Below, one piece after another: positions 1 through 9,103 of a stretch of 64,000 nucleotides of DNA. Under the pieces are notes generated by a model. It was not told where the DNA came from. It did not search any database and saw nothing but the letters and a program-made list of their open reading frames with translations. The DNA is taken from NCBI RefSeq assembly GCF_030345075.1, contig NZ_CP128361.1, positions 6,386,001 through 6,450,000 on the forward strand, written 5' to 3'. The position numbers and the translations under genes were made by a program. Source of the DNA: Solwaraspora sp. WMMA2065. Its GTDB lineage: Bacteria > Actinomycetota > Actinomycetes > Mycobacteriales > Micromonosporaceae. Every line of letters starts with the position of its first letter. The first letter of the stretch is position 1.

Positions 1-101
1 CGGCGGCGCCGCCGCAGCCCGGCGAGACGATGACCATGGCGCTGGATCTGGACCGGCTCCTGCTGTTCGACCGGTCCGGGCATCGCATCCGCCTGCACTG
101 A
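1..101 (+). CDS. C-terminal end of a sugar ABC-transporter ATPase (partial)
   Basis: The frame ending in TGA at 99-101 is open to the left edge. Its last 32 residues (GETMTMALDLDRLLLFDRSG and then HRIRLH) resemble the final strand of the TOBE/OB domain that closes MalK/UgpC/MsmX-type ATPases of carbohydrate importers, where 'G-[DE]-T-V-x-[LV]-x-[LV]-D-x-x-R-[LV]-x-[LV]-F-D' is usual. The nucleotide-binding domain lies outside the window, so the transported sugar cannot be inferred. The call rests on this short tail alone. The next gene is convergent, 43 bp away. Confidence 0.55.
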   Translation, partial: AAPPQPGETMTMALDLDRLLLFDRSGHRIRLH

Positions 102-144
102 CACGCCCGTACCGCGACCCGGTTGGTGCCGTGGCTGCCGGCGG

Positions 145-1686
145 TCAGACAGCGGCACCGGCCAACTGGTCCAGTGCCGAGTCCAGCTTGTCGGCGTACG
201 CGTAGGTGATCGCGCCTTCGTCGGCGCGGATCCGCACCTTGCGGCGCAGTTGGTCGACGTCCCGGTCGATGTCCGCGGTGCCACTGGTCAACGACGTCCG
301 CAGGTTCCGGACCAGGTTCTGCAGGTCGAGGCCGGCATCGCGGCGGATCGCACCGTCCGTTAGCCCGTCGTCGATCACCTGACCGAGCAGGGTGATCGCC
401 TCGTCGACGGTCGGAACGACCGGTGCGGTCGCCGCTGGTGCGGTGTCGGTTGCCGTGGGGGTCGGCGCGGCGCCGGTGGCTGGCGCGTCGGTGGGCGGTG
501 CGTCCGCCGACGTCCCCGGCTGTGTCGGCTGCGTCGGCGGGGTGGGACCGGCGGGTGTACCGGTGGACTGCGGTTGCCCGCCGGGCGGCGGATGGTCGCT
601 GCCCGGCCGCCGCAGCACCTCGGGCTGCAGCAGCAGGATCACGGCGACCGCGACGGCGCTGACCACCAGTAGCGTGGCGACCCTGGAGTCGAGCCGGCCG
701 ACCCGCCGTCGACCGTCGACAGCCGGTGCTCCGGCGTCTGGGGCCGGTGAATCGGAGCCGAGGGCCGATGTTTCGGCGGCGGCGGGTGGCGCAGCGTCGT
801 ACTCGGTCATCGTCGGCAGGGCCATCGTCGGCGCGAGCATGGTCGCCGCCTGCGGATCGGCGGGTAGCAACTGGTCCCGCAGCGCGGCGCCGACCTGGTG
901 CGCGGTGGGGCGGCTCAGCGGGTCCCGGGACAGGCAGCGCAGGCAGATCTCGGCGACCGGGGTGGGCAGTCCGGGCACCGTCAGCGGCGGGATCTCCTGA
1001 TCGAGTGCCCGGTGCAGGTCGTCCCAGGTGTCAGCGGGGTACGGCACCCGGCCGGTGAGGGTCTCGTAGAGCAGGACGCCGAGCGAGTAGACGTCGGTGG
1101 CGGGCTGTGCCGGCCGGCCGTCGAGGCGTTCCGGGGCCACGTACGCCGGGGTGCCGAAGGTCTCGCCCTCCTCGTCCTCGTCGGGGGCACCGATCTGGGT
1201 GGCGATCCCGAAGTCGAGCACCTTGACGCCGATCGAGGTCATCATGATGTTCGCCGGGGTGACGTCGCGGTGCACGATGCCCAACCGGTGCGCGGCGGCC
1301 AGCGCCTCGGCGACCTGGGCGCAGGTCTCCACCGCCGCCGGCCAGGCCAGCGGGCCGGCGGTGAGCCGGGCGTCCAACTCCTCGCCGGACAGCAGCTCCA
1401 TCACCACGAACGCGGTGACGGTGCCGTCCGGTGCGACCGCCTCGCCGTAGTCGTGCACCGCGGTCACGTGTGGATGGATCAGCTGGGCGGCGGACCGCGC
1501 CTCCTCCCGCACCATGCTGCGGAACCGCGCGTCGGCGGCCAACGACGCGGCGAGCACCTTGACCGCGACCACCCGGTCGAGCACCTCATCGCGGGCGCGC
1601 CAGATGACCGACATGCCGCCGGCACCGATCCGGTCGATGAGACGGTATCTGCGGGCGAGTAGTTCGCCCGCTTGCAGCGATGCCAT
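145..1686 (-). CDS. membrane-anchored eukaryotic-type Ser/Thr protein kinase
   Basis: A 513-residue PknB-type kinase. The cytosolic catalytic domain (about 14-275) shows the glycine loop GAGGMS, the ATP-binding Lys in VAVKVL, the catalytic loop HRDVTPANIM, the Mg-binding DFG in VLDFGIA and an APE-like motif (VAPERL). A linker leads to one transmembrane helix (about 335-355). Outside follow a Pro/Thr/Ala-rich stretch (about 360-425) and a small, probably helical C-terminal domain (about 428-513) without PASTA repeats. It should phosphorylate Ser/Thr on target proteins in response to an external cue; ligand and substrates are unknown. The ATG at 1686 gives the canonical kinase N-terminus (ARRYRLIDRIGAGG). 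It is transcribed away from the lipase gene, and an AT-rich patch (about 1755-1800) between them probably holds promoters for both. Confidence 0.93.
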   Translation of the reverse strand: MASLQAGELLARRYRLIDRIGAGGMSVIWRARDEVLDRVVAVKVLAASLAADARFRSMVREEARSAAQLIHPHVTAVHDYGEAVAPDGTVTAFVVMELLSGEELDARLTAGPLAWPAAVETCAQVAEALAAAHRLGIVHRDVTPANIMMTSIGVKVLDFGIATQIGAPDEDEEGETFGTPAYVAPERLDGRPAQPATDVYSLGVLLYETLTGRVPYPADTWDDLHRALDQEIPPLTVPGLPTPVAEICLRCLSRDPLSRPTAHQVGAALRDQLLPADPQAATMLAPTMALPTMTEYDAAPPAAAETSALGSDSPAPDAGAPAVDGRRRVGRLDSRVATLLVVSAVAVAVILLLQPEVLRRPGSDHPPPGGQPQSTGTPAGPTPPTQPTQPGTSADAPPTDAPATGAAPTPTATDTAPAATAPVVPTVDEAITLLGQVIDDGLTDGAIRRDAGLDLQNLVRNLRTSLTSGTADIDRDVDQLRRKVRIRADEGAITYAYADKLDSALDQLAGAAV

Positions 1687-1889
1687 CGTTGTCGCACCTG
1701 CCTGGGGAGTGGAGGTCGTATCAGGCTGCGCGAATTGGCACGTCCTGTCAACGGCACGTTAAACAGGTGAACATTTATCATTTAACCCGACATAAACCGG
1801 CATTGGCGATGAGCCGGTAGTTCCGACCGAGCCCGGGCGGCGGGACCGACCTGACCGGCGGCCACCGGGCCCGTGCCAGGATGAACGCC

Positions 1890-2726
1890 ATGGTCAACGG
1901 TCCGGTCGCCTTCGTGCTGGGTGGCGGCGGGGTACTCGGCGCGGTCGAGGTCGGCATGCTGCGCGCCCTGTTCCGCTCCGGCATCGAGCCCGATCTCGTC
2001 GTCGGCACCTCGATCGGCGCGGTCAACGGTGTACTGGTCGCCGCCGACCCCTCCGAGGCGGTCACCCTGCGGCTGGTCCGGCTCTGGGCCTCCCCGGAGG
2101 CCAGCGAGGTGTACGGCGACTCGATGGCCCGCCAGTTGCGCCGGTTCGCCGCCCGTACCCACCTGCACTCGCCACGGCCACTGCGCCGGCTGCTGGCAGC
2201 CGAACTGGGCGAGACCACCACCTTCGCCGACCTGGCCGTGCCGTTCCACTGCTGCGCCGCCAGCATCGAACGCGCCGCCGAACACTGGTTCGACACCGGC
2301 CCGGTGGTGCCGGCAGTGCTCGCCTCGGCCGCGGTGCCCGGCCTGCTGCCCCCGGCTGAGATCGACGGCGAGCACTTCGTCGACGGTGGGATCGTCAACT
2401 CGATCCCGATCGGCAAGGCCGTCGAAGCCGGGGCGAAGCGCGTCTTCGTGCTCCAGGTCGGCCGGATCGAGCGGCCACTCAGCGCACCCCGGCGGCCCTG
2501 GGAGGTCGCCCAGGTCGCCTTCGAGATCGCCCGCCGGCACCGGTTCGCCCGGGAGTTGGCGGCGCTCGGTCACGATGTGGAGGTGCACGTACTGCCGACT
2601 GGTGGGGGAGAGACGCGTGACGACACACCCTGGGCGTACCGGGACATGACCGCTGTCGGCCGCCGGATCAGCCGCGCCTACACCGCCTCCCGGCGCTACC
2701 TCAAGACCAACGTGGCCGGCTGCTGA
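1890..2726 (+). CDS. patatin-like phospholipase family protein
   Basis: A 278-residue serine hydrolase of the patatin/RssA type. It shows the oxyanion-hole glycine run GGGGVLG (11-17), the nucleophile elbow GTSIG with Ser41, and the second catalytic residue Asp165 in VDGG, giving the Ser-Asp dyad of the family. No signal peptide is seen, so it is probably cytosolic or membrane-peripheral and releases fatty acids from glycerolipids. The start at 1890 is preferred because AGGA lies 8 bases upstream; an ATG at 1881 in the same frame would add three residues. Its TGA shares one base with the ATG of the following acyltransferase, so the two are translationally coupled and probably act together in deacylation/reacylation of lipids. 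Confidence 0.9.
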   Translation: MVNGPVAFVLGGGGVLGAVEVGMLRALFRSGIEPDLVVGTSIGAVNGVLVAADPSEAVTLRLVRLWASPEASEVYGDSMARQLRRFAARTHLHSPRPLRRLLAAELGETTTFADLAVPFHCCAASIERAAEHWFDTGPVVPAVLASAAVPGLLPPAEIDGEHFVDGGIVNSIPIGKAVEAGAKRVFVLQVGRIERPLSAPRRPWEVAQVAFEIARRHRFARELAALGHDVEVHVLPTGGGETRDDTPWAYRDMTAVGRRISRAYTASRRYLKTNVAGC

Positions 2727-3748
2727 TGCCGCTGCCACCCCGCTGGGTACGCCGGACACTGCTCGCCCCGGCCGTACCGCTGCTTGCCGCAGCGGTGCTC
2801 ACCACGCTGCCGTTCTGGATCTTCCTGGCCGCAGCCGCTTCGTTACTGGTGCCCGGCCGGCTGCGGGTGTTGCGACTGTTCTGGGTCGCCGTGGTCTACC
2901 TGCTGTGGGACACCGCCGCACTGATCGCCCTCTTTGGACTCTGGCTGGCCTCCGGCTGCGGATGGAAGATCCGCAGCCCGGCGTTTCAACGCGCCCACTA
3001 CGTGCTGACCGGTTGGTTCCTGACGTTCTTCTTCTGGCACGCCCGTTGGGCGTTGCGGCTGAGTATCGACGTGGTCGGCACCGATCCGGACACCGCGCTG
3101 CCCGGCCGTCCCGAACTGGTGGTGTCCCGGCACGCCGGTCCGGGTGACTCGTTCATCCTGATCCACGGCCTGGTCAACTGGTTCGACCGGGAGCCGCGGA
3201 TCGTGCTCAAGGAGACCCTGCAGTGGGATCCGGCGATCGACGTGCTGCTCAACCGGCTGCCCAACCGGTTCATCGCCCCCGGCGACCGGCGCGCTGAGCC
3301 GGTCGAGACCCAGATCGCACACCTGGCGACCGGGCTGGACGCCAACGACGCGTTCGTCATCTTCCCCGAGGGCGGCAACTTCACTCCGGGCCGGCGCAGC
3401 CGGGCCATCGAGCGGCTGCACGCGTTGGGACTGCGCGGGATGGCGGCCCGAGCCGAGTCGATGCGGCACGTCCTGGCGCCGCGCCCCGGCGGCCTGCTCG
3501 CCGCGCTGGACGCCGCCCCGGACGCGGGCGTCATCTTCGTCGCGCACACCGGCCTGGACCGGATGCTGACCGGCGCCGACGTGTGGCGGGAACTGCCGAT
3601 GGACAAACGGATCGTGATGCGGTTCTGGTCGGTGCCGCCCGAGGAGATTCCGGCCGGCCGTGACGAACGCATCGAATGGCTCTACGACTGGTGGGCGCGG
3701 ATCGATTCGTGGATCGAGAAGAACCGCTCGGACACCTTGAGGGCGTAA
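2726..3748 (+). CDS. PlsC-like lysophospholipid acyltransferase
   Basis: 340 residues with two or three N-terminal hydrophobic segments (about 12-42, 52-75, 92-108), then an acyltransferase fold. The HX4D catalytic motif is HAGPGD (His136, Asp141) and the substrate-binding motif is FPEGGNF (from 213). These mark the PlsC/LPLAT superfamily, which transfers an acyl group from acyl-CoA or acyl-ACP to a lysophospholipid or similar acceptor at the inner membrane face. It is longer than the 240-260 residues of classical PlsC because of its N-terminal membrane region and C-terminal extension. The TGATG overlap with the patatin gene suggests one enzyme supplies the lyso-lipid and the other reacylates it; this pairing is inference. 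Confidence 0.9.
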   Translation: MPLPPRWVRRTLLAPAVPLLAAAVLTTLPFWIFLAAAASLLVPGRLRVLRLFWVAVVYLLWDTAALIALFGLWLASGCGWKIRSPAFQRAHYVLTGWFLTFFFWHARWALRLSIDVVGTDPDTALPGRPELVVSRHAGPGDSFILIHGLVNWFDREPRIVLKETLQWDPAIDVLLNRLPNRFIAPGDRRAEPVETQIAHLATGLDANDAFVIFPEGGNFTPGRRSRAIERLHALGLRGMAARAESMRHVLAPRPGGLLAALDAAPDAGVIFVAHTGLDRMLTGADVWRELPMDKRIVMRFWSVPPEEIPAGRDERIEWLYDWWARIDSWIEKNRSDTLRA

Positions 3749-3749
3749 G

Positions 3750-4079
3750 GTGCGCTCCGTGGATCAAATCTCCGTTGTGACGACGGTGGTGGATGCCCGC
3801 TCGGTCGCCGAAGTGCTCGCCGCTTCTGCGGTTGCCGGCCGGTTCGCCGCCTGCGCCCAGATCGGCGGTCCGGTGGCCAGCACCTACTGGTGGGAAGGCC
3901 GGGTGGAGACCACGAAGGAGTGGTCTGTGCAGTTCAAGACCGCCACCGACCGTAGCGACCCACTGGTCACCTATCTCCGCACCGCGCACCCCTACGACGT
4001 ACCCGAGATCCTGGTTGCCGTCATCGAAGCCGGCAACCCCGATTACGCCCGGTGGGTATACGAACACACTCGCCCCTGA
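3750..4079 (+). CDS. cutA: CutA1 divalent-cation tolerance protein
   Basis: 109 residues, the normal CutA1 length, with the family hallmarks: a ferredoxin-like alternation, the ACAQI strand, the YWWEGRVE strand and TAHPYDVPEI near residues 80-90. CutA1 proteins form very stable trimers related to PII signalling proteins and are linked to copper/divalent cation tolerance, though their biochemical function remains unsettled. The GTG at 3750 has GAGG 7 bases upstream; a GTG at 3759 is equally plausible and would remove three residues. It starts 2 bases after the acyltransferase stop, so it belongs to the lipase-acyltransferase transcript. Confidence 0.94.
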   Translation: MRSVDQISVVTTVVDARSVAEVLAASAVAGRFAACAQIGGPVASTYWWEGRVETTKEWSVQFKTATDRSDPLVTYLRTAHPYDVPEILVAVIEAGNPDYARWVYEHTRP

Positions 4080-4214
4080 GTCGTCTATCAGTCGTCCATT
4101 CCCGGTCGGCTGGTCCTGAATGGTCCTGAACCGTCCCCACCTGAGCCGCCCCCTCGGTCGGGCTGAGTACCCGCACTCTGTCGGCCGCACCGGCCGGGCG
4201 GCGAGGATGCGGTC

Positions 4215-7200
4215 ATGAGCAGCACCGCGACAGCCCACTACCCGTGTCCGGCCTGCGGCACGCCGGCGAGCCTCGCCGCCGGCTGCCCAGGCTGCGGCCG
4301 GGCACCCGACCCGGGGGCAGCCGAGGTGATTCGGCTCGACGGCGAGATCGCCGGGCTGGCCGCCCGCGTCGAACAGGCCCGGGCGGCGTGTGCCACGCTG
4401 AGTGGGCAGTTGCACGTCGCGCAGATCCGAAGGCAACAGCTCGCGGCCCAGGTTCAGGCGGCGGTACGGGCGACGACCGTCCCACCGGCCCGCCCGACCG
4501 CCGCGTCGGCGGCCGCACCAGCCGCCGCACCAGCCGGCGGCCAGCCACCACGGCCGGAGACCTCCACCCGTACCGTGCAGACCATTCTCTTCGTCCTCGG
4601 TGGACTGCTGCTCGGCACCGCAGCGATCGTCTTCACCGCGGTCGCCTGGGCCAGCGTCGGCGTCGGCGGCCGGGCCGCGATCCTGGCCGGCGTCACCGCC
4701 GTACTGCTCGCCCTGCCGCCGCTGGCCAACTGGCGCGGCCTGCGCGGCACCGCCGAGACGTTCGCCGCGCTCGGGCTGCTGCTGGTGTTGCTCGACGGCT
4801 ACGCCGCTCGCTACGTCGACCTGTTCGGCGCCGCCGACCTGCCAGCCGCCCGGTACGCCGCCGTGACCTTCGCGGTCACCGGGCTGGTCGCCGCCGGCTA
4901 CCACCTGATCACCGGCCTGGCTGTGGCCCGCTTCGCCGCCCTGCTCGCCGCGCAACCCGTGCTGCCGCTGCTCGCCGTCGACCTGCACGCCGACGCCGCC
5001 GGCACCACCCTGTTGCTGCTCGGCACCGCCCTGGGCGCCCTGGCGATGATCGCGCTCACTCCGCCGGCCCGGCTGGCGCTGCGGATCACCGGCTGGGCGG
5101 CCGTCGGCGCGGCGCTGACCGCCGCCGGGATCGCCGCCCTGGCCGCAGTCATCCTCGGCCACCCGTCCGGCGCTCCCGCCCTGGCCGGGTTGCCGCTACT
5201 GGCCGTCGCCGCCGTGCTGGTCGTCGCCGGCCGGCTCACCGGTGTACCGGCGCTGCTGGCGATCAGCCTGGCCGGGCTGGCGCCGGCGGTGACCATCGCC
5301 ATGGTCCGGGCCGGCACCGAACCGGCACCGTCGCGGGCGCTGGCCATCGTCGCCGGCACCGCCGTCGGGCTCGCCCTCGCCGGCCGGTACCTGCGCGGCC
5401 GGCTGCCGGCGGTGGTCCGTACCGGGCCGTGGGCGGGTGCACTGCTGGTGACCGGTCTGCTCGGGGTCGGCGTACTGCTGACCGCTCTGGCCGTCGCCGC
5501 CGAAAGTATCGCGGCGGCCCGCCCGCTGTGGCGGGCCGCCGCCGGTCCGGTCGACGCGTCCGGGGACTGGCAGTTGCCGTTCGCCGTCGTCGCGGTCACC
5601 GGCGCGCTGATTCTGCTGCTGCCCCGGGCGGTCCGGCCGGTGCTGCTCACCGTCGGGGCCGCCACCGGGCTGCTGACCGTACCGGCGGCGATCCCGGTGC
5701 CGTGGTGGGCGGTCGCCGTCGGCGGCCTGGCCGGTGGGGCGGTGGCGGCGCTACGGGCCGCCAGGTCGCGCAATGCCGCCGTCGCGCTGCCCGGCGCGGC
5801 CGTCGCCGCCCTGCTGACCGGCCACGCGCTGCTGGTCAGCGCCGGCCGACCGGCCGTTGCCGCGACCGCCGTCGCGGTCGTCGTCGGCACGGCGCTCGCC
5901 GTCGCCGCCGTCGCCCGCCACGCCCTGCAGCGCCCCGGAGCTCCCTGGTGGCAGGCCCCGATCGGCGGCCTCGGCGTCGCCGTCGCGGTCGCCGGTTGGC
6001 CGGCGCTCGTCGCGCTCGCCGTGCACACCCTCGACCCGTCGGCGGGCTGGCCGGCCCGCGCCGGGGCAGCCGCCGCCATCGGGCTACCGGTCGCGCTGGT
6101 CGCGGTCCGCCGCTGGTGGCCTGGATACCTCTGGTACGCCGGGGCGGCGCTGCCGGTCACCGTCGTCGCCACCCTCGTCGCTCCGGCCGTCGGCGCCGTG
6201 CCGTACGTGCCGGGGGAGTCCACCGGCGGGTACGTCGCCGCGGCGGCGCTGTTGCTGGTTACCGCCGCGGCCCTCGTCCCCCGTGGCGTGCTGCGACTGC
6301 TGCTGACCGGCGTCGCCGCCGGGCTGGTGCTGCCGGCGGCGGTCAGCACCCTGCCGGTACTGGCGTCGCTGCTGCTCACCCCGTACCGCTGGCTGGACGC
6401 CAGCTGGGCCGGCGTACCGGCCGGGACCGGACTCAGCCCGGCGCTGCCGGTGCCGGTCCCCGCCGCCGGGGCGGTCACCCTGGCCGTGCTCGCCGCCACC
6501 ACCGTGGCAGCCGTCGCGGGGTACCGGGCGCGGTACGCGGTGCTGGCCGGCGGACCGGTCGCGCTGGTCGCCCTGCTGGCCGCCCTGGCCAGCGCCGGTA
6601 CGCCGTGGCCGGTGGTGCCGGCAATCAGCCTCGCCGCCGGACTCGCCGGGCTGGTGGTCGCCGCCCGGTCCACCGCCGCACCGCAGGTGGCGGTCACCCT
6701 GCTGGTCGGTGCCCCGCTGGCCGGGGCCGGGTTGGCCGGACTGCTGCCCACCCGGGTCAGCACCCTGACCGCGCTGGCCGCCGTGGTGGCGTGCGCTGCC
6801 GGAATCGGCGCGGCGGGTCGCCGTACCCCGGTGCGGGTTGCTGCCGGGGTCGTCGCTGTGGTCGCCGGCAATGTTCTCGCCGCGACCGCCGTGCACGCCG
6901 CCGACCTGCCGGTCCGGGTCGGCGGGTACGCGGTCCTCGCCGTCGCCGCGCTGGCCATGGCGGTCGGCGCGATGCTGACCCTCCGGTCGGCCGCCGGGGG
7001 CGTACGGGGGCGGGCCGAGTCGATCGGCGTCGAAGTAGCCGGGCACGCCGCCGCCGGCGTGGCTGTGCTGATGACGGTCGGCTCGGCCCGGTACGCCGCC
7101 GGGGTATGCACCCTGTGGGGCGTCGTGCTGGGTGCCCGGGCACTGCTGGCAACCGTCCACCCGGTGCCGCTGCGGCCAGGCGAACGGCAGGCGGTGCCGC

Positions 7201-7709
7201 ACCGGCCGCGGGTGCTGGTCATGACGGCCCTGGCCAGCGAGATCGTCGCCTGGTGGCTGCTGCTGACCAGCGAGCAGGTGGCGCTGGCCGAGGCGTACAC
7301 GCTGCCGGTGGCCCTGGCCGCGCTCGGCGTCGGCTGGCTGACCCTGCGTGCCCAGCCGCAGCGGTCAAGCTGGCTCGGGTACGCCCCCGGCCTGGCCGCC
7401 GCCCTGCTGCCCAGCCTCGGCTCGGTGCTGGTCGCCGACGGTCAGCCGGTGCGCCGGCTGCTGCTCGGGGCCGGGGCGGTGGCGGCGGTGCTGCTCGGTG
7501 CGGCGTACCGCCGGCAGGCCCCAGTCATGATCGGCGGTGCGGTGCTGGCGGTCCTCGCGGTGCGGGAACTCGTCGCCGTCTGGGACCTGCTGCCCCGGTG
7601 GAGCTTCCTGGCTGTCGGCGGCCTGGCGTTGATCACTCTGGCGGTCACCTACGAACGCCGTCGCCGGGATCTGCGCAGATTGCGTACTGTTGTCGGCCGG
7701 ATGACCTGA
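4215..7709 (+). CDS. giant polytopic membrane protein with N-terminal zinc ribbon (SCO7613-type)
   Basis: 1164 residues. The N-terminus carries two CxxC pairs (CPACG at 11-15 and CPGCG about ten residues later), a likely zinc ribbon, then a short coiled coil (about 38-75) and a Pro/Ala linker (about 85-115). The rest, from about residue 118, is an almost unbroken run of more than 25 predicted hydrophobic helices made of Ala/Leu/Val/Gly, ending in a basic tail (RRRRDLRRLR). This matches the architecture of the actinobacterial proteins annotated as SCO7613 C-terminal domain membrane proteins, whose function is unknown. The ATG at 4215 has GAGG 9 bases upstream. A transporter or sensor role is possible but nothing in the sequence decides it. 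Confidence 0.85.
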   Translation: MSSTATAHYPCPACGTPASLAAGCPGCGRAPDPGAAEVIRLDGEIAGLAARVEQARAACATLSGQLHVAQIRRQQLAAQVQAAVRATTVPPARPTAASAAAPAAAPAGGQPPRPETSTRTVQTILFVLGGLLLGTAAIVFTAVAWASVGVGGRAAILAGVTAVLLALPPLANWRGLRGTAETFAALGLLLVLLDGYAARYVDLFGAADLPAARYAAVTFAVTGLVAAGYHLITGLAVARFAALLAAQPVLPLLAVDLHADAAGTTLLLLGTALGALAMIALTPPARLALRITGWAAVGAALTAAGIAALAAVILGHPSGAPALAGLPLLAVAAVLVVAGRLTGVPALLAISLAGLAPAVTIAMVRAGTEPAPSRALAIVAGTAVGLALAGRYLRGRLPAVVRTGPWAGALLVTGLLGVGVLLTALAVAAESIAAARPLWRAAAGPVDASGDWQLPFAVVAVTGALILLLPRAVRPVLLTVGAATGLLTVPAAIPVPWWAVAVGGLAGGAVAALRAARSRNAAVALPGAAVAALLTGHALLVSAGRPAVAATAVAVVVGTALAVAAVARHALQRPGAPWWQAPIGGLGVAVAVAGWPALVALAVHTLDPSAGWPARAGAAAAIGLPVALVAVRRWWPGYLWYAGAALPVTVVATLVAPAVGAVPYVPGESTGGYVAAAALLLVTAAALVPRGVLRLLLTGVAAGLVLPAAVSTLPVLASLLLTPYRWLDASWAGVPAGTGLSPALPVPVPAAGAVTLAVLAATTVAAVAGYRARYAVLAGGPVALVALLAALASAGTPWPVVPAISLAAGLAGLVVAARSTAAPQVAVTLLVGAPLAGAGLAGLLPTRVSTLTALAAVVACAAGIGAAGRRTPVRVAAGVVAVVAGNVLAATAVHAADLPVRVGGYAVLAVAALAMAVGAMLTLRSAAGGVRGRAESIGVEVAGHAAAGVAVLMTVGSARYAAGVCTLWGVVLGARALLATVHPVPLRPGERQAVPHRPRVLVMTALASEIVAWWLLLTSEQVALAEAYTLPVALAALGVGWLTLRAQPQRSSWLGYAPGLAAALLPSLGSVLVADGQPVRRLLLGAGAVAAVLLGAAYRRQAPVMIGGAVLAVLAVRELVAVWDLLPRWSFLAVGGLALITLAVTYERRRRDLRRLRTVVGRMT

Positions 7710-7888
7710 CCGGGAGGGGGCTAGCGTCACCCGGGTTCCGGGGGGAGACAGGATTACCCCACGCGGCGGATCCCCGCAGACTGGAGACGTCGCCGGTCCT
7801 CGCCAGCACCTCGCACCGCCAGTACCCCTGCACCACCACCCCCGAATCGCCGGCCCCGACAGGCCGGGACAGCCACGGAAGGCATTCG

Positions 7889-8914
7889 ATGACTGCTGCC
7901 GCACCCACCCTTACCAGCCCTCGCCCGCGGGGCAGCGACTACGCCGACCTGTCGCGGCGGGTGAGTCAGGCCGGGCTGCTGGACCGCCGACCCGCCTGGT
8001 ACGCCGCCCGGATCGTGCTGACCGTCGGGGCCTACCTGGCCGGCTGGGCGGTGCTGTTGGCCGGCGGGGACAGCTGGTGGCAGCTGCTGACCGCCGTCGG
8101 GTTGGCGATCGCCGCCACCCAGGTCGCGTTCCTCGGCCACGACGCCGGACACCGGCAGATGTTCCGTACCCGGCGGGCCAGTGAGACCGCCGGCCTGCTG
8201 CTCGGCAATCTCGGGGTCGGGCTCGGCTACGGATGGTGGATGGACAAGCACACCCGGCACCACGCCAACCCGAACCACGTCGACGACGACCCGGACGTCG
8301 GAGCCGGGGCGCTGGTCTGGACCGAGGAACAGGCCGTCGCGACCCAGGGCTTCGGCCGTTGGCTGGCCCGCCGGCAGGCGTACCTGTTCTTCCCGCTGCT
8401 GCTGCTCGAAGGCCTGGCGTTGCGGGTGGCGAGCGTCCAAGCGGTTATCAACGGCCCGGTGAAGCGGCGCGTCGTGGAGGGGCTGCTGCTGGCGGTGCAC
8501 ACCGCCGCGTACCTCGGGATCGTCTTCGCGGTGTTGTCGCCGGTGCGGGCGGTGGCCTTCATCGTGCTGCACCAGGCGCTATGGGGTCTCTACATGGGGT
8601 GCGCGTTCGCGCCGAACCACAAGGGGATGCCGATGTTCGGCCCGGACGACGACCTGGACTTCCTGCGCAAGCAGGTGCTGACCTCCCGCAACGTGCGCGG
8701 CGGCTGGTTCGTCGATGTACTGCTCGGTGGGCTCAACTACCAGATCGAGCACCACCTGTTCCCCAGCATGCCGCGGCCGCATCTGCGGTACGCCCAACCG
8801 ATCGTGCGCGGCTACTGCCAGGAACGCGACCTGCCGTACACCGAGGCCGGGCTGATCGACTCGTACGCCGAGGCGCTGCGCCACCTGCACTCCGTCGGCC
8901 AGCCGCTGCGCTGA
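7889..8914 (+). CDS. membrane fatty-acid desaturase (acyl-lipid type)
   Basis: 341 residues with all three histidine boxes of the integral membrane desaturases: HDAGH (84-88), HTRHHANPNH (121-130) and QIEHH (about 285). These bind the diiron centre. The Gln replacing the first His of the third box is typical of front-end (delta-6-like) acyl-lipid desaturases. Hydrophobic segments flank the boxes (about 42-58, 65-82, 105-118, 170-200, 215-235). It should introduce a cis double bond into membrane fatty acyl chains, using electrons from ferredoxin or cytochrome b5-like donors. The ATG at 7889 follows GGAAGG by 6 bases; the same frame is open for kilobases upstream only because of GC bias. A strong hairpin downstream separates it from the convergent lipoprotein gene. 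Confidence 0.93.
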   Translation: MTAAAPTLTSPRPRGSDYADLSRRVSQAGLLDRRPAWYAARIVLTVGAYLAGWAVLLAGGDSWWQLLTAVGLAIAATQVAFLGHDAGHRQMFRTRRASETAGLLLGNLGVGLGYGWWMDKHTRHHANPNHVDDDPDVGAGALVWTEEQAVATQGFGRWLARRQAYLFFPLLLLEGLALRVASVQAVINGPVKRRVVEGLLLAVHTAAYLGIVFAVLSPVRAVAFIVLHQALWGLYMGCAFAPNHKGMPMFGPDDDLDFLRKQVLTSRNVRGGWFVDVLLGGLNYQIEHHLFPSMPRPHLRYAQPIVRGYCQERDLPYTEAGLIDSYAEALRHLHSVGQPLR

Positions 8915-8954
8915 CCCACCCGGCTGCCGCCGCTGACCCACCCGGCTGCCGCCG
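8911..8954 (+). repeat. perfect 22-bp tandem duplication across the desaturase stop codon
   Basis: Two back-to-back identical 22-bp units (8911-8932 and 8933-8954) each begin CTGACCCACC. The first holds the desaturase stop codon TGA at 8912-8914; the second is a copied, now untranslated stop region. It looks like a recent slippage duplication. Confidence 0.85.
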
Positions 8955-8959
8955 CACTC

Positions 8960-9024
8960 ATGATCACTTGACGAGAATTCGGTTTGCTGCCGGCGTGTCG
9001 CCCAGCTCAGCATCAAGTGATCAT
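8960..9024. repeat. 12-bp inverted repeat with 41-bp loop
   Basis: ATGATCACTTGA at 8960-8971 is matched exactly in reverse complement at 9013-9024. The arms are AT-rich compared with their surroundings and lie between two convergent genes. The 41-base loop is too long and the arms too AT-rich for a typical actinobacterial terminator; a genus-level palindromic repeat or a protein-binding site is more likely. Confidence 0.6.
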
Positions 9025-9045
9025 CATGACTGCCGGGTAGCAAGC

Positions 9046-9073
9046 GCGGGGCCACCCTAGTGGGTGGCCCCGC
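9046..9073. terminator. bidirectional intrinsic terminator hairpin
   Basis: A perfect 12-bp GC-rich stem (GCGGGGCCACCC at 9046-9057 with its complement at 9062-9073) closes a 4-base loop TAGT. There is no clear U-tract, as is common in actinobacteria. It sits between the convergent desaturase and lipoprotein genes and could terminate both. Confidence 0.75.
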
Positions 9074-9103
9074 ACCGTCGATCGGACTCGCTACCTGCCG
9101 GTC

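Noticed and set aside
3531-5162. A 543-codon minus-strand open frame across acyltransferase, cutA and membrane-protein genes
   Set aside because: It spans several well-supported genes on the other strand and has only Gly/Gln/Arg-rich low-complexity sequence.
4244-8914. A single 1556-codon plus-strand open frame
   Set aside because: It is out of frame with the membrane protein up to 7709 and becomes real only at the desaturase start (7889). The long openness is a by-product of GC bias; its first 1200 residues are Arg/Pro/Ala noise.
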